64,000 bases of DNA from Lindgomyces ingoldianus (taxonomy: Eukaryota > Ascomycota > Dothideomycetes > Pleosporales > Lindgomycetaceae), in the NCBI RefSeq assembly GCF_010093535.1, contig NW_022985174.1, forward strand, positions 366,596 to 430,595. Reading direction: 5' to 3'. The notes below the pieces were generated by a model. That model had not been told where the DNA came from and did not search any database. It was given only the letters and a program-made list of their open reading frames with translations. The stretch's first letter is position 1. Each line of letters starts with the position of its first letter. A program made the position numbers and the translations under genes. Positions 45,491 through 57,081 of the stretch are shown in pieces.

Positions 45491-47354
45491 ATGCGCCTAA
45501 CACGTGCTGCGTTGCGCGCCGAAGCCACCCGCACTCACGACAACGAGACAGCCGACGCGTCAAACCTCCTACCCCCAACCCCGTCCACTGACCGCATCCC
45601 ATTGGGCGAAGTTTCCGCCAACGCCGTCGCCGAACTCTCCCAAGGACATCCGAACCTCAAAAATATGGCCCCAAAGAAGGCAAAGTCAAAGGTCGCGAAA
45701 AAGGCTGCCAAAGGGAATAAGGCCAGGAAGGCCCAAGCAAGTCCGCCAGGCGACGAGAGGGAGGTCGAAGTCCTTGAAGACGAGAGGAGAGCTGCGGGGA
45801 GCCCAGCGAGCGACGCAGCCGTTGATGAGCTGGCGAAAGCGCCCGCGGACGGTGCGTGTCCCGGCATGCGCATGAATGACACGTGCCAGCTAATTATGGG
45901 GTGCAGATATTGTCGTCCAAGTGCCAATGAATGATCAACGTCCCGCATCTCCCCCTTCACGCGCAGTCCGCATGACCCGTCGTCAATTGGCTAGAGTAGA
46001 GGAATTGTCTAAGTCACAGCGTGTGCCCTTGCCATCGCCTCAACTGCATCTTCCTGCTGCTGAGGGAGAAATTGCCAACGCTCCGAGTGCAGGGCCTGAG
46101 GAAGAAACCGTGCCAGACGTCCAGAAGGTAGAAGCGGTCAGGATCGAGCAGGCCCGGGTCAAGCCGGAATCCGGAGTGGCTGTACCAGCCGTCGAAGTCA
46201 TAGCAGAACCAGAACCCAAAACTCTCACATCCGAAAAGCCATGCGAAGGAGAAGCAACACCTGTTACGAGCCGCAGTCCCAGTCGCAGTCCATCCAAGTC
46301 TCCCGCCAAGGTTCCCATGCGGCTTGAGGAATCTATCGAAGCTATCGATGCGCTCGAGGAAGCCATTGAGCAAGTCGGTAAAGCAATTCCAGTCTTCGAT
46401 CACGAGGCCGATGAAAAGTCTCCACGGAAAGCGCGATTCGATGCAGTCCCGACTCCAAACATGTGCGCGGCCAAGGTTTCCAAAACCCCGACCGCGCCAA
46501 AGTCACTGAAACCTACCACCTCCAATGTGTCCAAGGGTGCGACATCACGGCCCTCTATCTCCCGCTCAGCCAGCACTCGTGTCGCACCACCCAAGAATGC
46601 CGATGTGAAGGTGAGGAAGGGGTCTGGAGAGGTAGTTGATTACCTTGCTTCGAAACGCCGTCCAATCAGCATGTCATTCCCAGTCCCTCCACCACCTCCC
46701 AAGTCGGTGAAACCACCTACAAAGTCAACATTTCATCTACCTGGCGAGGCTGTGGCTGCCAAATTGAAGGCACAGAAGGAAGAGCGTCTGAAGCGAGAAG
46801 AGGATGAAGCCGTGAAGAAAGCTGCATTTAAAGCCCGTCCAGCCCCTGCTCGGAAGAATGTCCCTGCCCCAGTTCGACAGACGGCGGCAAGCAAAGCACG
46901 AGAAAACTTAATGAATGGCAAACCTACTGCATCAGAAAAGGAGAGCAAGATGGATGGTGCTTCTATTCCTCTAAAGCGCACTAACTCCATCAACTCGGGC
47001 AAACGACTGAGTACGACAATCACTTCTTCTCGACTAACCTTTACAACATCAACATCCAGCTCACCGAGCTCTAATCGAAATAGTACCATTGTCAACCCGG
47101 GCCCTGTGACGAAATCCACTGTTACTGCAGCCGATGCAGTAGCCCAACGCCTCAAGGCACGTGAGATCTTCAACCGAGATAAATTAGAGAAAGAACGGCG
47201 CGAAAACGAACGGCGAGAGAAGGAAGAGGCGGCGAAGAGGGCTCGGGCTGAAGCAGCTGAGCGTGGCCGTATTGCGAGTAGAGAGTGGGCTGAGAAGCAG
47301 AGGATGAAGAAGCAGAGCGCGTCTGCGCCGGCAACGAAGGTTGAGACAACGTGA
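45491..47354 (+). CDS. Basic, disordered protein with a TPX2-like motif
   Basis: CDS join(45491..45851,45907..47354), one 55-nt intron, 602 residues. No enzyme domain. The protein is rich in Lys, Ala, Pro and Ser, with SRSPSRSPSKSPAK (phosphorylatable), a cluster KVRKGSGEVVDYLASKRRP, and VPPPPPKSV. Residues near 400-450 read TFHLPGEAVAAKLKAQKEE, RLKREEDEAVKKA and AFKARPAPARK, which resembles the TPX2 C-terminal repeat (F-x-L, charged helix, FKA-x-P-x-P) used to bind microtubules. The C-terminus is a long single helix (EKERRENERREKEEAAKRAR, AEAAERGRIASREWAEKQ). A nuclear or microtubule-associated role is an inference. The intron removes stops between the two halves. Orthologues exist in related fungi as far as I recall, without a defined function. 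Confidence 0.8.
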
Positions 47355-50300
47355 GATGATATGGGATGATTCAGGAGAGGGAGATGAAAAGACGGTGAGA
47401 TTTGAGGGAGGAGGTAGGGAATTTTCAATTTCCGATACCATACCAATTGCGGACCAGTTGCGACTGCCCTCTAGAACGATTGTGTGCTGGATACCTTTTT
47501 GTTTCTCGAAACCCTTCCACGCTCTCTACCGGCATCTCTTGGAGTTCTTCGGTCTACCCTGGTGGCTAGGATAGCACGTTTGCTGGTCCTGTCCTGTCCT
47601 TTTCAGGAGTGGGGTTGGAAAAGGAGTATTATGGTAGTGGTCCTGGCCTGACTCTTGCTGTTTCTATTAGCTATCTGACTTCGGTAGAAGGGCGATCTGG
47701 AACCGTTGGAGCCGTTCAAGGTTCGCTGATCAAGGCTCCACAGTCCACGTTGGTCGTGTATCCTCTCACTCCTTCACTGGGGTTTAGGATGGAACGATTA
47801 TGGTGCGATCGTTGTAGTTTGACCGAAGCTCCTCCGGGATTTCTCGTCGGGCGAAGGGACCCCGATGATGGGATGATGCTGGACTGGGCGTGGCACTACC
47901 AAATAACTACTAGATAGTTCTCAAATTGATGAATCGTGGGAATAATATCAGCACAGGGAATATACTTCCTGGGAGCGTGGGGTTTCTCTCGTGAGGTTGC
48001 GGAATATCTGCTCGGCCGGTACTTGACTACCGGCGTAGGAGGTTCTTGTTACTGAGCTCTGAAATTGACTATGTAGGAACCAGCCATGCATCCGGGACAT
48101 TTCTCTCATGATATCTCTCGGAAGCATTTCGTTCCCGGAAGGCTGCCGGTTATCAGATGGGGACAAACCGGGCAGGTCCGATAATTGATGGGAGTCTGAT
48201 CTTCTCTCCTGATATTTACGGAGGAACTGCTCTCTCGGTTCTTCTCGGACTGCGCAAGTTATCTAGCTTTGTGTCTGCGAGAGGCGCTTGTGGCGAGAAA
48301 TTTTTGTGATGCGAAAGGTAAACCTTTCTTCGCCTATTGCTGTTGAATCGATGTTTGACTTAGGTACCACTATGGGGCTCGTCTCGCGTGATATCGCGGA
48401 AGAGTTACGCTGTCGGAACCGGTAAGTTATCTAGACTGGTGGTAGGGAGGTAGGCCCTGTGACGTTGCTTCCCTGTCATGTAAACAGATTTCGCGGTGCG
48501 CGGGTATCGCAGATCTTCCTCTTGTATTTCCCAGATTTACTTGTAGTTCATTTACATCCCTCAACAGTTTTGACATGGTGCGAGGGAGACACGAGATGAA
48601 ACGTTACCTGTAAAATTCGCGATGGAAAAAATTTCTGCCCAAAAGCACAGGGCGTGGCCTTGTACTTGCACCGCCTTGAAATCTCTGCCCTGCATAATTC
48701 CTGTTCCGACATCGCAAGAAAAGCACTTGACATTGATTGTCTTCGGCCTTGTTTTCGCTTTGAATGTAAAGCTCGCCGAATTTTGACTTTTCTCTTGACC
48801 GAGTGATAGGATTCGCTATAACCCGAATTGATGGCTTTTGGGAGGCGCTCGTGAATCACATCGACTGGCAAGAGCTGGTCGGATATCGAAAATCGCAGTG
48901 ATCGACCAGATCTGTGATTCTATCTCGCTCGGCTATTGTTCCGACAGAGCCTATTGCTGGACATAATTTTGACGGGCCTATGAGCTAGACAACTAGTAGA
49001 GTGGAGAAGCCTATCTGTCCAACGTGAGGTATAAGTCGATGACATAAAAGCCGGAGAGTTTGAGAGTACTGCGGAAGAGGAGTGTGGTGGTGTGATTTGC
49101 CTTGTCGGGATCCGAGAGGCTGGCGCTCAATCTCCGACGTCCGGTCGAGTGGGATCATGATAAAGAAAGCATAACACGGCGACGAGGACGGCGATGAAGA
49201 GTCAGGAAAACAAGGCTGGAAAATAATGACACTAAGGAAAAAGGACATCCACGATCAACGCCACCTAGAATTCGACGGCGAAGTGGTGTTGTGGCTGCTC
49301 ATTCCTTCCCCATAGAGTAAGGAAGCGCCCGAGACGAGGGCGATCATCTGTCGCCAGAGCATCCTGCGACACACAAAATTATGCCGCATGACGCTGCTGG
49401 CAGCCCGTCCCAGCATTTCCGTCCTTCAACAAGGGTTTTCGTGGGGGTTTTGCTTTTTCATGTCCATGAGAAGAGGGGCGCTCCAGGAATACGAGGATGG
49501 CCCTTGCGCTTGCGCCATGACGAATCGCACTTGGGCTCCGGGCCGTCCTTCAGTGCGGGGAAAGAGCGCCAAGAATGTAGATGAAAGAGTGGAGACTGCA
49601 GCGAGCGAGATACGCACTCATCCAATCCGAAACGACTTGGTGGTGGAGGTTTGCAGAAAATACATGGGAGCGCGCAGTGAGGGACGCCAGCAGAAGGGTT
49701 CTGCGAAGCAAGAGCGCGGGCGGCAACGGGCTTCCTTGTTCGAGCCATGCTGCTGGACGCAGCGGACGTCGACGTTTGCTGCGCAGTGCACACTATCAAT
49801 ATCCCCAGCACTGCAGTCCTGGCCGGAAATATCCCCTGCCTCTGCCTCGTCTTCTTTGGAGCTCAACAAGGCGTGCCTATCCTGCATGTGGCCCCTCACC
49901 ATGGTGATGTAGAAAACTCTGCACGAAAATCAGCGAAAGCCCAAGGAAAAGGAATATGCAACGTTTGAACGGACGCGGGTGCCTGGCTGTTGACAAATCC
50001 AGGACGCCTACCTGCCTGTCCAGTGGCGCCATGTGTGTCGAAAGAGTCAAAGTTTATTCGCGCCACACTCGATAGCCACGGCGTCTGTGGCCAGGCCAGG
50101 CCCCGCCTCGATTGCGGGTACGAAAAGCCTGAGTGGGTGGATGCATCATCGTGGCCCCGGGAACAGCCCGAACCTGAGGCCGGCTTCAAACTCATGTTGA
50201 AAGGCATCGTCTCCGGTAACTCACGTGGAGAGCGTTGGGAAGGCTAGCTGCATCATAATGAAGGTGAGACATGTTCCGGGAATTCACTTAACGGGGACCT

Positions 50301-51015
50301 GTTCCATTGCAAGGAATGCGAACTGAACTGGTAGCGCGGTCACCATGTGTTCAAGTCGATTAGTTTCGGTCACAGTGCCCTTGGGCAGTTGCAAGTTAGC
50401 TACATGCTGTGCAGGGAGTGGAAACAGAGACGTCATGCAACAGGTCTCGTTGAGCTGAGTGAGAGAAGACAGAGACCCAAAGTCTCGCCCATACTAGGTA
50501 TGGCTATCTATCGCCAGGGAGATGCAAACACGTATGCTCATCCTACCACCCATGCTACCATCCACCAACTCCTCTAGGCTCCATTCAAAGGAGCCTAGTC
50601 ATCATTTCCGAACGAAGAACCCAACACCTGGCAATAAATGCTCGCAATGACACAATTGTACTACCACGCACTACCACTCATCGTGCAGCATTGAAGAAAT
50701 ACTGACATATGCTTTTTGTGTTTCACCCTCCACTTCCATCGATTAAAGAGACTAACAAAAAGAGAACATCCATGGCAATATACAATACTGAAGCGAAAGG
50801 GATGCAGGCCAATCGAGAGCCCATAATGCAAGGCGATAAACTCCGTGGAAAACGCCGGGGTCTCACACTCAAATGTGGAGACGAATGCTGCTGTAAGACG
50901 TGGGTGGTCGAACGCTCCTTCCAAGTCGATAAACGCCTCCCCAAGACTCGGTACTCCGTCGTCGTCGTCGTCAAAATGCAATTTACGGGAACACAGAGAG
51001 AAAAACTAACGGCGT
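47355..51015. other. 3.7-kb gene-poor stretch
   Basis: No gene I can support. Frames of 60-175 codons exist on both strands (for example 49388..49912 on +), but they overlap one another, start at non-ATG codons or lack family signals. From about 47940 to 48960 there are recurring words such as TTCTCTC, GGAACC, TCTCGG and TCTCGC, suggesting a structured or AG/CT-patterned sequence. Nothing resembles a tRNA or rRNA. Much of it may be the long 3' region of the Ecl1-type gene and an untranslated RNA. Confidence 0.45.
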
Positions 51016-51540
51016 CTAGTAGTGCGTAAACCTTCTCTTCATGTCTCGTACTGGGTCGAATGATCGCACGTAGCCGTTCAGCTGGCTCGCTGCCTGTAAT
51101 GATATGCCTGACGTAGATTGGGAAGCAGCAGATGCAAGCGATGATCGTGACGAGGAAGGTGTGAGACTTCGCTGCTGTGATTGACGTGCTGTTGCTGTTG
51201 ATGTTGCTGTTGCTGCTGCTGGCTGCGAGGCTGTTGAGGCAAAGTACGAACCGTATGCAGTGGAGTAGTACTGGTGAGGACTTGAGGGTCCCATGTCGAA
51301 ACCTCGTGATGTTGATGGCGTCTTCAACGCAGAGAAGTTGACGGCAGGGGGTAGGTAGAAACCTTGAGAGGATGATGACGAGGATGCGGAAGAAGACAGA
51401 TTTGAGGGTGTCGTCGGCTCGTTGGTGCCAGCCTTCTCCAGGTCGGCCAACCGGCACGCCTGAGAGCAGTATGCTCCCTCTGCAATCTGGCGATCACAAG
51501 AGAGGCAAAAGTCGTGAGACCACTCCATCTGGGACGCCAT
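51016..51540 (-). CDS. Ecl1-type life-span regulatory factor
   Basis: Single exon, 174 residues. The N-terminus, DFCLSCDRQIAEGAYCSQAC followed by RLADLEKA, is the small Cys-rich module of the fungal life-span factor family (fission yeast Ecl1-Ecl3), with C-x2-C and YCS-x2-C as likely zinc ligands. The rest is low complexity: Ser runs, an Ala/Thr stretch (AAATATSTATAR) coded by GCT/GTT-like repeats, and a conserved C-terminus LNGYVRSFDPVRDMKRRF. Ecl1 proteins extend chronological life span and respond to nutrient limitation; a direct mechanism is not clear. The start ATG was chosen because MEWSHDFC directly precedes the Cys module. The gene stands alone between two 3-kb gene-free flanks, as often seen for heavily regulated genes. 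Confidence 0.85.
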   Translation of the reverse strand: MASQMEWSHDFCLSCDRQIAEGAYCSQACRLADLEKAGTNEPTTPSNLSSSASSSSSSQGFYLPPAVNFSALKTPSTSRGFDMGPSSPHQYYSTAYGSYFASTASQPAAATATSTATARQSQQRSLTPSSSRSSLASAASQSTSGISLQAASQLNGYVRSFDPVRDMKRRFTHY

Positions 51541-54500
51541 CTGGAGTACGGAAGCGGTTTGGGGCTGTGAGACGAAAGCAATGGTCGCAGAGAGAGAGAT
51601 GGGGAACTGGCTCGCGAAGACGAAGGGTGGTGGAGGCGGGGACAGTGAAGATTGATGTGTGAAGTGGTTTTTTTATTTGAAAAAACCAGTTGAGGTTCAA
51701 AAAGGAAGAGTCATGAGCTGTGTGAATCGTCAACGCGAGGACCAACTGATGGTAGGCTTGCGGAGACGGGAGCGGCGAGGGAGGATAGTTTTAAGAGGGC
51801 GCCAGGCACAGGGCAGACAGCAGGGAAACCACCCACGCCGAGAAACGCATGGGTTCATGGATGCATGGGTGCATCTCCGCACTTCGACTGTCAAGTGGCC
51901 CATGCCGTCGCTTGCCTCTTGCCTGCAGCTCGCCAAGTCAAGTTTTTCTCGCTGCCGCCGCAACCTGCTTGCACCTTTCGCACCCTTCACGCCCACCACC
52001 CATTCTCACCAGTCCTCGCTTGGCCTGCCATTCGCCCAGCCGCTGAAATTGGCCACTGCTCTGTCGTCGCTGCAGCCCAGCTGCTCAGCAGCGAGCACGC
52101 GGGTGATTCGCTCGCCAGCAGACACTTGCTGCCTCACCCGCAGCCAGAGCGACAGCCCTTTCCCTCTCGCGCTGCCTGCCGTCGCCGGGGAAGCTGAGCG
52201 CTCCCTTGTGACACCAAAGTCCGAGTCGGTCGGCTGCTCGCGATAGCAACGCGGCTTGGGATGACGAAGAGCAATGGCGCACCACTAGTCACCTGCCCTG
52301 CCCTGCGCCGGACACTGACGGATGACCCAGCGTGTGAATGTAGGTACGAGCACTAGGCCCGATATTTCAGAGCCGAAAGAGAAGTGGTTTCATCGGTCAT
52401 GGGTGCACTTCCCTTCCTGTCCACATCTCGCTGCATCGCATCGCGAGATTCGTCGCCTACTTGTCGCCTGTAACAGGTGGGCAACGTACGTACAGACCTT
52501 TAATCGCACAGCGTGGGACTAGCTTGGCTGGTTGCGAAATCCTCAAGCGGTGCGACTTCTCTAGTGTTGCTGATTATACCCCAGGTCTGAGGCAGATCGC
52601 TGGCGTCTAAGCTCAGCATGCCGAATTTCAGAGCACTGAGGGACGGCATGACTTGGTTGTGAACGCAGGGGCAGTCCGTCTCACAGTCTCAGCCCTGCAG
52701 GTGAGCCAAAAAGTACGTACCGCTTTCTAATTCTCCACCAGAAGAAGGCTTCGATCAGGGTGGAAAGTTTGCTTAGAAGCACTGAAGGCTGCCAACTTTC
52801 CGCCTCGTGAGAAAACTAGTTGTTGGTTGGAATGCACAAAATGGCTCGCCGCGTCATGCCACTGAGCTGTTGTCTCCCAAAACAGCAAGACCGCCAACCT
52901 ACCTGGACACCAGCAGAATAACGACGTTATCTGGTATCACCGGGGTGTCTCTCGCTCAGAAACGTCTTCGTTCGCAAGCAATGCACGAGATTGTGTCATC
53001 TCTATGGCGCTGTCTCCGTTCGCGCGAGCGTCAGGGACGATTCGTGTCCTGTTGCTATGCCCCTCGATCAGCGTTGGGAGCATTGATTGCAATTCCTCAA
53101 CACAATTTGAGGGCCATATCCAACGAAGGACGAGACAGTTCGATTGTCGAGCTGCAAGATTACCAGAAACGTGGCGCGAATGGTGGTTCAGTGGTTCGCT
53201 TCACCCGCGAACGCCGCTCAGCCAGCCTGACCTTGTTCTCTCCTCCAATCAAGGGGCAAGGAATGACCTGGGGCCTCGGCCTTGGGCATTCGCCTGTTTG
53301 GGAGCCCGGCCATGGCGAACCAATATTGATGGCAGCTTGGAACGCCTGTTCGGTGGATATTTTGCCGTACGTGGCTCGTTCTGCATCACTACACAACAGC
53401 ACTCATCTTCATGCCTACACAGGACCGCTTTTTACCACTGACAAGCGAAATAACGACTTCATGCCTATCCACATTCCTGCCAGCCGGTCTGCCCGCAGTG
53501 GTCCGTCGCAGAGCAACTCGTGCAGGGGCCCTGCAGACGTGCCGTGGGAGGCAACGCCAGTGAAGGTGACTTGCATATCATGTCTGGCTGTCATTCGCCG
53601 GTGAACGCTAGGATGGCACAGACCCAGGGTGCGCGACCCCCACGTTGCTCTTTGCAAAGTTCACATATTCTGGTCCGGTTGATGGAGGCAGGAACAGCTG
53701 CTCGAGCAATATACTCTTATCTCGACGTCGCGGTTAACGTATCTGAGGCCCCTTCGATACGATAGCTCCTGTACAGCGCCTCAGGCGAAGCAAGATAGTC
53801 GACGAGAGCTTGTGCGACGTCAAGACCGGTTCAAACAATCGAAGGATTGTGGCTTGCCTTCCCCACAAATAGACACACAACAATGGCGGACGCCATCCTC
53901 GATACAAATTCGGGCATCTTCCACCACCGGACCCAAGCGTCTACAAATCTAATTCTTTCGAAACTGTTTGAAAACTGTCTGCTGTCGAGTGTCATTGCTG
54001 ATCGGCCGTCAGACGAATATAGTGCGCGAAATTCCACTCTGCATCATCTTGCAGGGTGTGGGAAGCTTGTGCAACGTATGGACATGTATATTGCGCGCAA
54101 TATGGAAAGCTTCCGAGCCACAACAGGAGTACATCAGAGTTAACAAGGTCCAACTAACAAACAACCAGGAGGCGCTAGCAGAGCAGCAAGAAGACGTGGT
54201 GTAACCAAGGCTGTGACACGGATTCGTAGTCTGCCGCTGGATCCAATCAATCCGTGAACGGTGCACGGCCCTCGATATATGGACGGTTGAAACTGATGAG
54301 CGTCTCGCCATGCCCTGAATTTATGACATGATTTCTCACGTGTATCGTGATCGGGAATTTGAGGCAGGAGTCTGATTCTCACCTTGTGCACTCCACGAAG
54401 CGCCGGTCCACCCAAGAATAGACACAGCGAACACAGTGCTCAATTCATGTGCGGCGCCGCAGTGTAGGCGCTGCAATTCATGCAGCTTGATGAACTTTGA

Positions 54501-54709
54501 GTAATAGAAATCATCAACACGATGCCTCTCAAGCTTTCAATTAGGTCCATGTCGATTTTGACACTATGTTCTTGCACCTCGGCTACCAAATACTAAGGAC
54601 TCCACCAACCTCACTGCACACATAATCTTACCCTTGTCATGCCATGTCCACTGCCCAGCGTACCACAATTGCTCCCCGCATTCGCCACATTGCGCAATAA
54701 AGTCTTCCA
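51541..54709. other. 3.2-kb upstream region of the Ecl1-type gene and MET22
   Basis: No gene supported. The longest frame (52807..53604, +) opens with GTG, has odd composition and no family signal. CT/TC-rich sequence runs at about 51960-52200. Could contain long 5' leaders or non-coding RNA; I see no defined element. Confidence 0.45.
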
Positions 54710-55939
54710 ATGCCGAATCCAACACCAACACCAACAATTCTATCCCTAATAAACCCGTACTATGACGAGCTAACCATCGCCCTCCGCGCCATCCACCGCG
54801 CATCAATCCTCACCAAATCGGTGCTGCGCTCCCTGAACAACAGCGTCAGCGCTGAAACCAAAGCCGACGATTCCCCAGTCACGGTTGCGGATTTTGCCGC
54901 CCAGGCGCTGATTATCGCCGCGATTCACGCCGTGTATCCCGAGGATAAGTTTGTCGGAGAAGAGTCGGCAAAGGCGCTGAGAGAGAATCTGGTGCTCAGG
55001 GAACGGGTCTGGCAGCTTGTGGTACAGAGTCAGAGGTCGACTTCTCCGCAAGTATTGTGCGACGAGGGGGATGCGGCGATATCTGATTCGGGCAAGGTGC
55101 AGGGCCGACTGCGCCAGGGCGGATCTGCACCTGAGCAGCAATGGTTAGCGACGCCAAAAAACATGGACGAAATGCTTGATTGCATTGATCTCGGGATCAG
55201 CGAGTCGACGAGGAAAGGTAGGGTTTGGGTGCTTGATCCTGTCGATGGCACGGCAACATTTATGGAAGGGAAACAGTATGCGGTTTGTCTGTGTTTGCTG
55301 GAAGACGGCGTGCAGAAAGTCGGTGTTATCGGGTGTCCGAACCTCAAGCTCGATCTCGGTGCCGAAGCTCGTGGACTCGGGACCAAGGTCCACGAGGATC
55401 AAGTCGACGATGCCGGCTACGGCGTCGTGCTATCCGCAGTTAAAGGTCAAGGGACCTTCGTCCGAAGCATGCATGCTTCTGGCTTTGGAATTGCGCAGCG
55501 CATAAATCACGACAATGATCAAGTGCAACAAAGGGACGTCATAGACATCGATTTCGTCGAGGCTACGCTCGGTAAGACGAGTTTGGTGCAGGACGACCAT
55601 CGAGCTGTTGCAGAGCGTTTAGGGGCGCAATGGCCAGGCACTGTCATCTGGTCCCAGCAACTGAAATATGTTGCTTTGGCTCTTGGTGCTGCGGATGTCA
55701 TCCTTAGGATACCGAAGGGCAAGGAGAGGTATACGTTTATTTGGGATCATGCCGGGGGCCAGATACTCTTCCAGGAAGCTGGAGGTGTTATCACAGATTT
55801 TGATGGGAGGGAGATAGACTTCGGTCAAGGGCGGAAGATTCAAGGGCACATGAACTTTGGAATGGTTGCTGCGATGCCTTGGTGCTTCAGCAGGGTCATG
55901 CAAACGGTGAAGGAGGTACTGGACGAGCGAGCAAAGTGA
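54710..55939 (+). CDS. MET22: 3'(2'),5'-bisphosphate nucleotidase
   Basis: Also called HAL2. Removes the 3' phosphate from PAP and PAPS, keeping sulfate assimilation and RNA exonucleases working; the target of Li+ and Na+ toxicity in yeast. Single exon, 409 residues, a little longer than yeast Hal2. Motifs: DDSPVTVADFAAQALI, KFVGEES (metal Glu), VLDPVDGTATFMEGKQYAV (the D-P-x-D-G-T metal site) and FIWDHAGGQILFQEAGG (W-D-x-A). All catalytic metal ligands are present. A segment with VVQSQRSTS and SGKVQGRLRQGG (about residues 103-150) is longer than in yeast, as usual in moulds. It lies tail to tail with VPS29. Confidence 0.95.
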   Translation: MPNPTPTPTILSLINPYYDELTIALRAIHRASILTKSVLRSLNNSVSAETKADDSPVTVADFAAQALIIAAIHAVYPEDKFVGEESAKALRENLVLRERVWQLVVQSQRSTSPQVLCDEGDAAISDSGKVQGRLRQGGSAPEQQWLATPKNMDEMLDCIDLGISESTRKGRVWVLDPVDGTATFMEGKQYAVCLCLLEDGVQKVGVIGCPNLKLDLGAEARGLGTKVHEDQVDDAGYGVVLSAVKGQGTFVRSMHASGFGIAQRINHDNDQVQQRDVIDIDFVEATLGKTSLVQDDHRAVAERLGAQWPGTVIWSQQLKYVALALGAADVILRIPKGKERYTFIWDHAGGQILFQEAGGVITDFDGREIDFGQGRKIQGHMNFGMVAAMPWCFSRVMQTVKEVLDERAK

Positions 55940-56277
55940 GGGTAGCATTGCAATGTGGTGGAAGACAAGACTCGAGAGAGCAGATGCTGTGACAGCAGCC
56001 GGTGAGGCCGTCGCTCCGGGATAGACGAAATGTGGGGTAAAGCGTAGTACAAACCGCATCAGGAGCCTCAAGAATAGAAATCTGATGCAATTGGACGTAT
56101 GAATGAGACACAACATGTTGACCCAGATGCTGCTGGAAGCCGTGATTCTTCATGTGCAAGTATGCTAGCATCACATGGACGGGGTTGATTGATGCCTAAT
56201 TGCGGGGGAAGGAGTTTGTCCGTTCCCTTGAGTGACATTCGTAGCATGCATGGTGGCCAACTGCGAACGGCACCTCT
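55940..56277. other. 3' flank between convergent MET22 and VPS29
   Basis: 338 bp, no feature recognised. Confidence 0.45.
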
Positions 56278-57081
56278 CTATGATACACCGCCGCCGTTTT
56301 TCCGAAATGAGACCTTCTCCACCGCAACATTCTCGACGCCATTCGCATCCTTTCTTAGCTGGTACACGTACAGCACGAGGACATCGCCTTGAACCTGGAG
56401 GCCTGTCAACATGCACTCCACTGCAGCGCAGCAAATTAGAATCACAGAGAAGGTCGACTCACATCCATCAACACAAAGCTAGGTGTCGGGTCTTCATCTT
56501 CAGTCCACCACCCGGTGGTCATAGCCCCCGTGGCACTCCCCGGATTCACAAAGAACTTGCCCTCCATTTCATATGCCTCGAATTTGTGCGTGCCACCCCA
56601 TAGCAGGATATCCACATCCATCTGCCGCGCGGCTATCAGCAAGCTATCGCCATCACCAGGCGGGATTATCGTGTGCCCGTGTGTGAAACCTATACGTAGC
56701 GAGCCATGTGTGACAACTTTGGAGAGAGCGAGGTTCGGAGCTTCGACGTCAAAGTCGCCTTTGACGATTTGTAGGTCTGGTGCTATGCCGCGTAGGAATT
56801 CGAACGTGTCTTTGTCGGTGATGTTGCCTAGACAGAGGATTTGGCCGATTTTGCCAGGCGCAAGGAGTTTTTTGAACTGGTCACGAGGAGCTGGTGAGCT
56901 TGTGGGAACGACTGGAGAGTGCACAGGGGAGAGGTGGGCGGTGGCGTACCTTGGCTGGTATATCCTATGTGTCCTGTAAGTTTGTGAGGTCTGGAAGTCG
57001 TGAGAGGGAGCTCTGCGAACGTACTGCAGCTCTGTCTGGGATGAAGAGGTCTCCTAGGCAGAGCACGAGTCGCGAAGCCAT
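56278..57081 (-). CDS. VPS29: Retromer subunit Vps29 with a 15-nt micro-exon
   Basis: Vps29 is the metallophosphoesterase-fold scaffold of the retromer cargo core with Vps26 and Vps35, returning receptors from endosome to Golgi. CDS complement(join(56278..56394,56463..56876,56950..56964,57025..57081)), introns 68, 73 and 60 nt, 200 residues. Exon 1 gives MASRLVLCLGDLFIPDRAA, exon 2 is only GATATACCAGCCAAG (DIPAK), exon 3 FKKLLAPGKIGQILCLGN through TPSFVLMD, exon 4 VQGDVLVLYVYQLRK to GGGVS. Fold motifs kept: GD near residue 10, LGN, IVKGDFD, THGHTIIPPGD, GGTHKFEAY, NPGSATGA. The His of the usual GDxH is Phe (GDLF), in keeping with the loss of phosphatase activity in this family. Without the micro-exon the conserved link between GDLFIPDRA and FKKLL is broken. 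Confidence 0.94.

Noticed and set aside
46733..47446. 237-codon minus-strand frame
   Set aside because: Antisense to the Lys/Glu-rich helix of the TPX2-like gene, which explains its Ser/Phe/Arg bias.
49388..49912. 174-codon plus-strand frame
   Set aside because: Overlaps several other frames on both strands, with no family resemblance and odd Cys/Arg/Ser content.
50723..51457. 244-codon minus-strand frame
   Set aside because: Shadow of the Ecl1-type gene in another frame; the Cys module is in the 51016..51540 frame.
52807..53604. 265-codon plus-strand frame upstream of MET22
   Set aside because: Begins with GTG, mixed composition, no recognisable domain, no splice support. Could be chance in GC-rich DNA.
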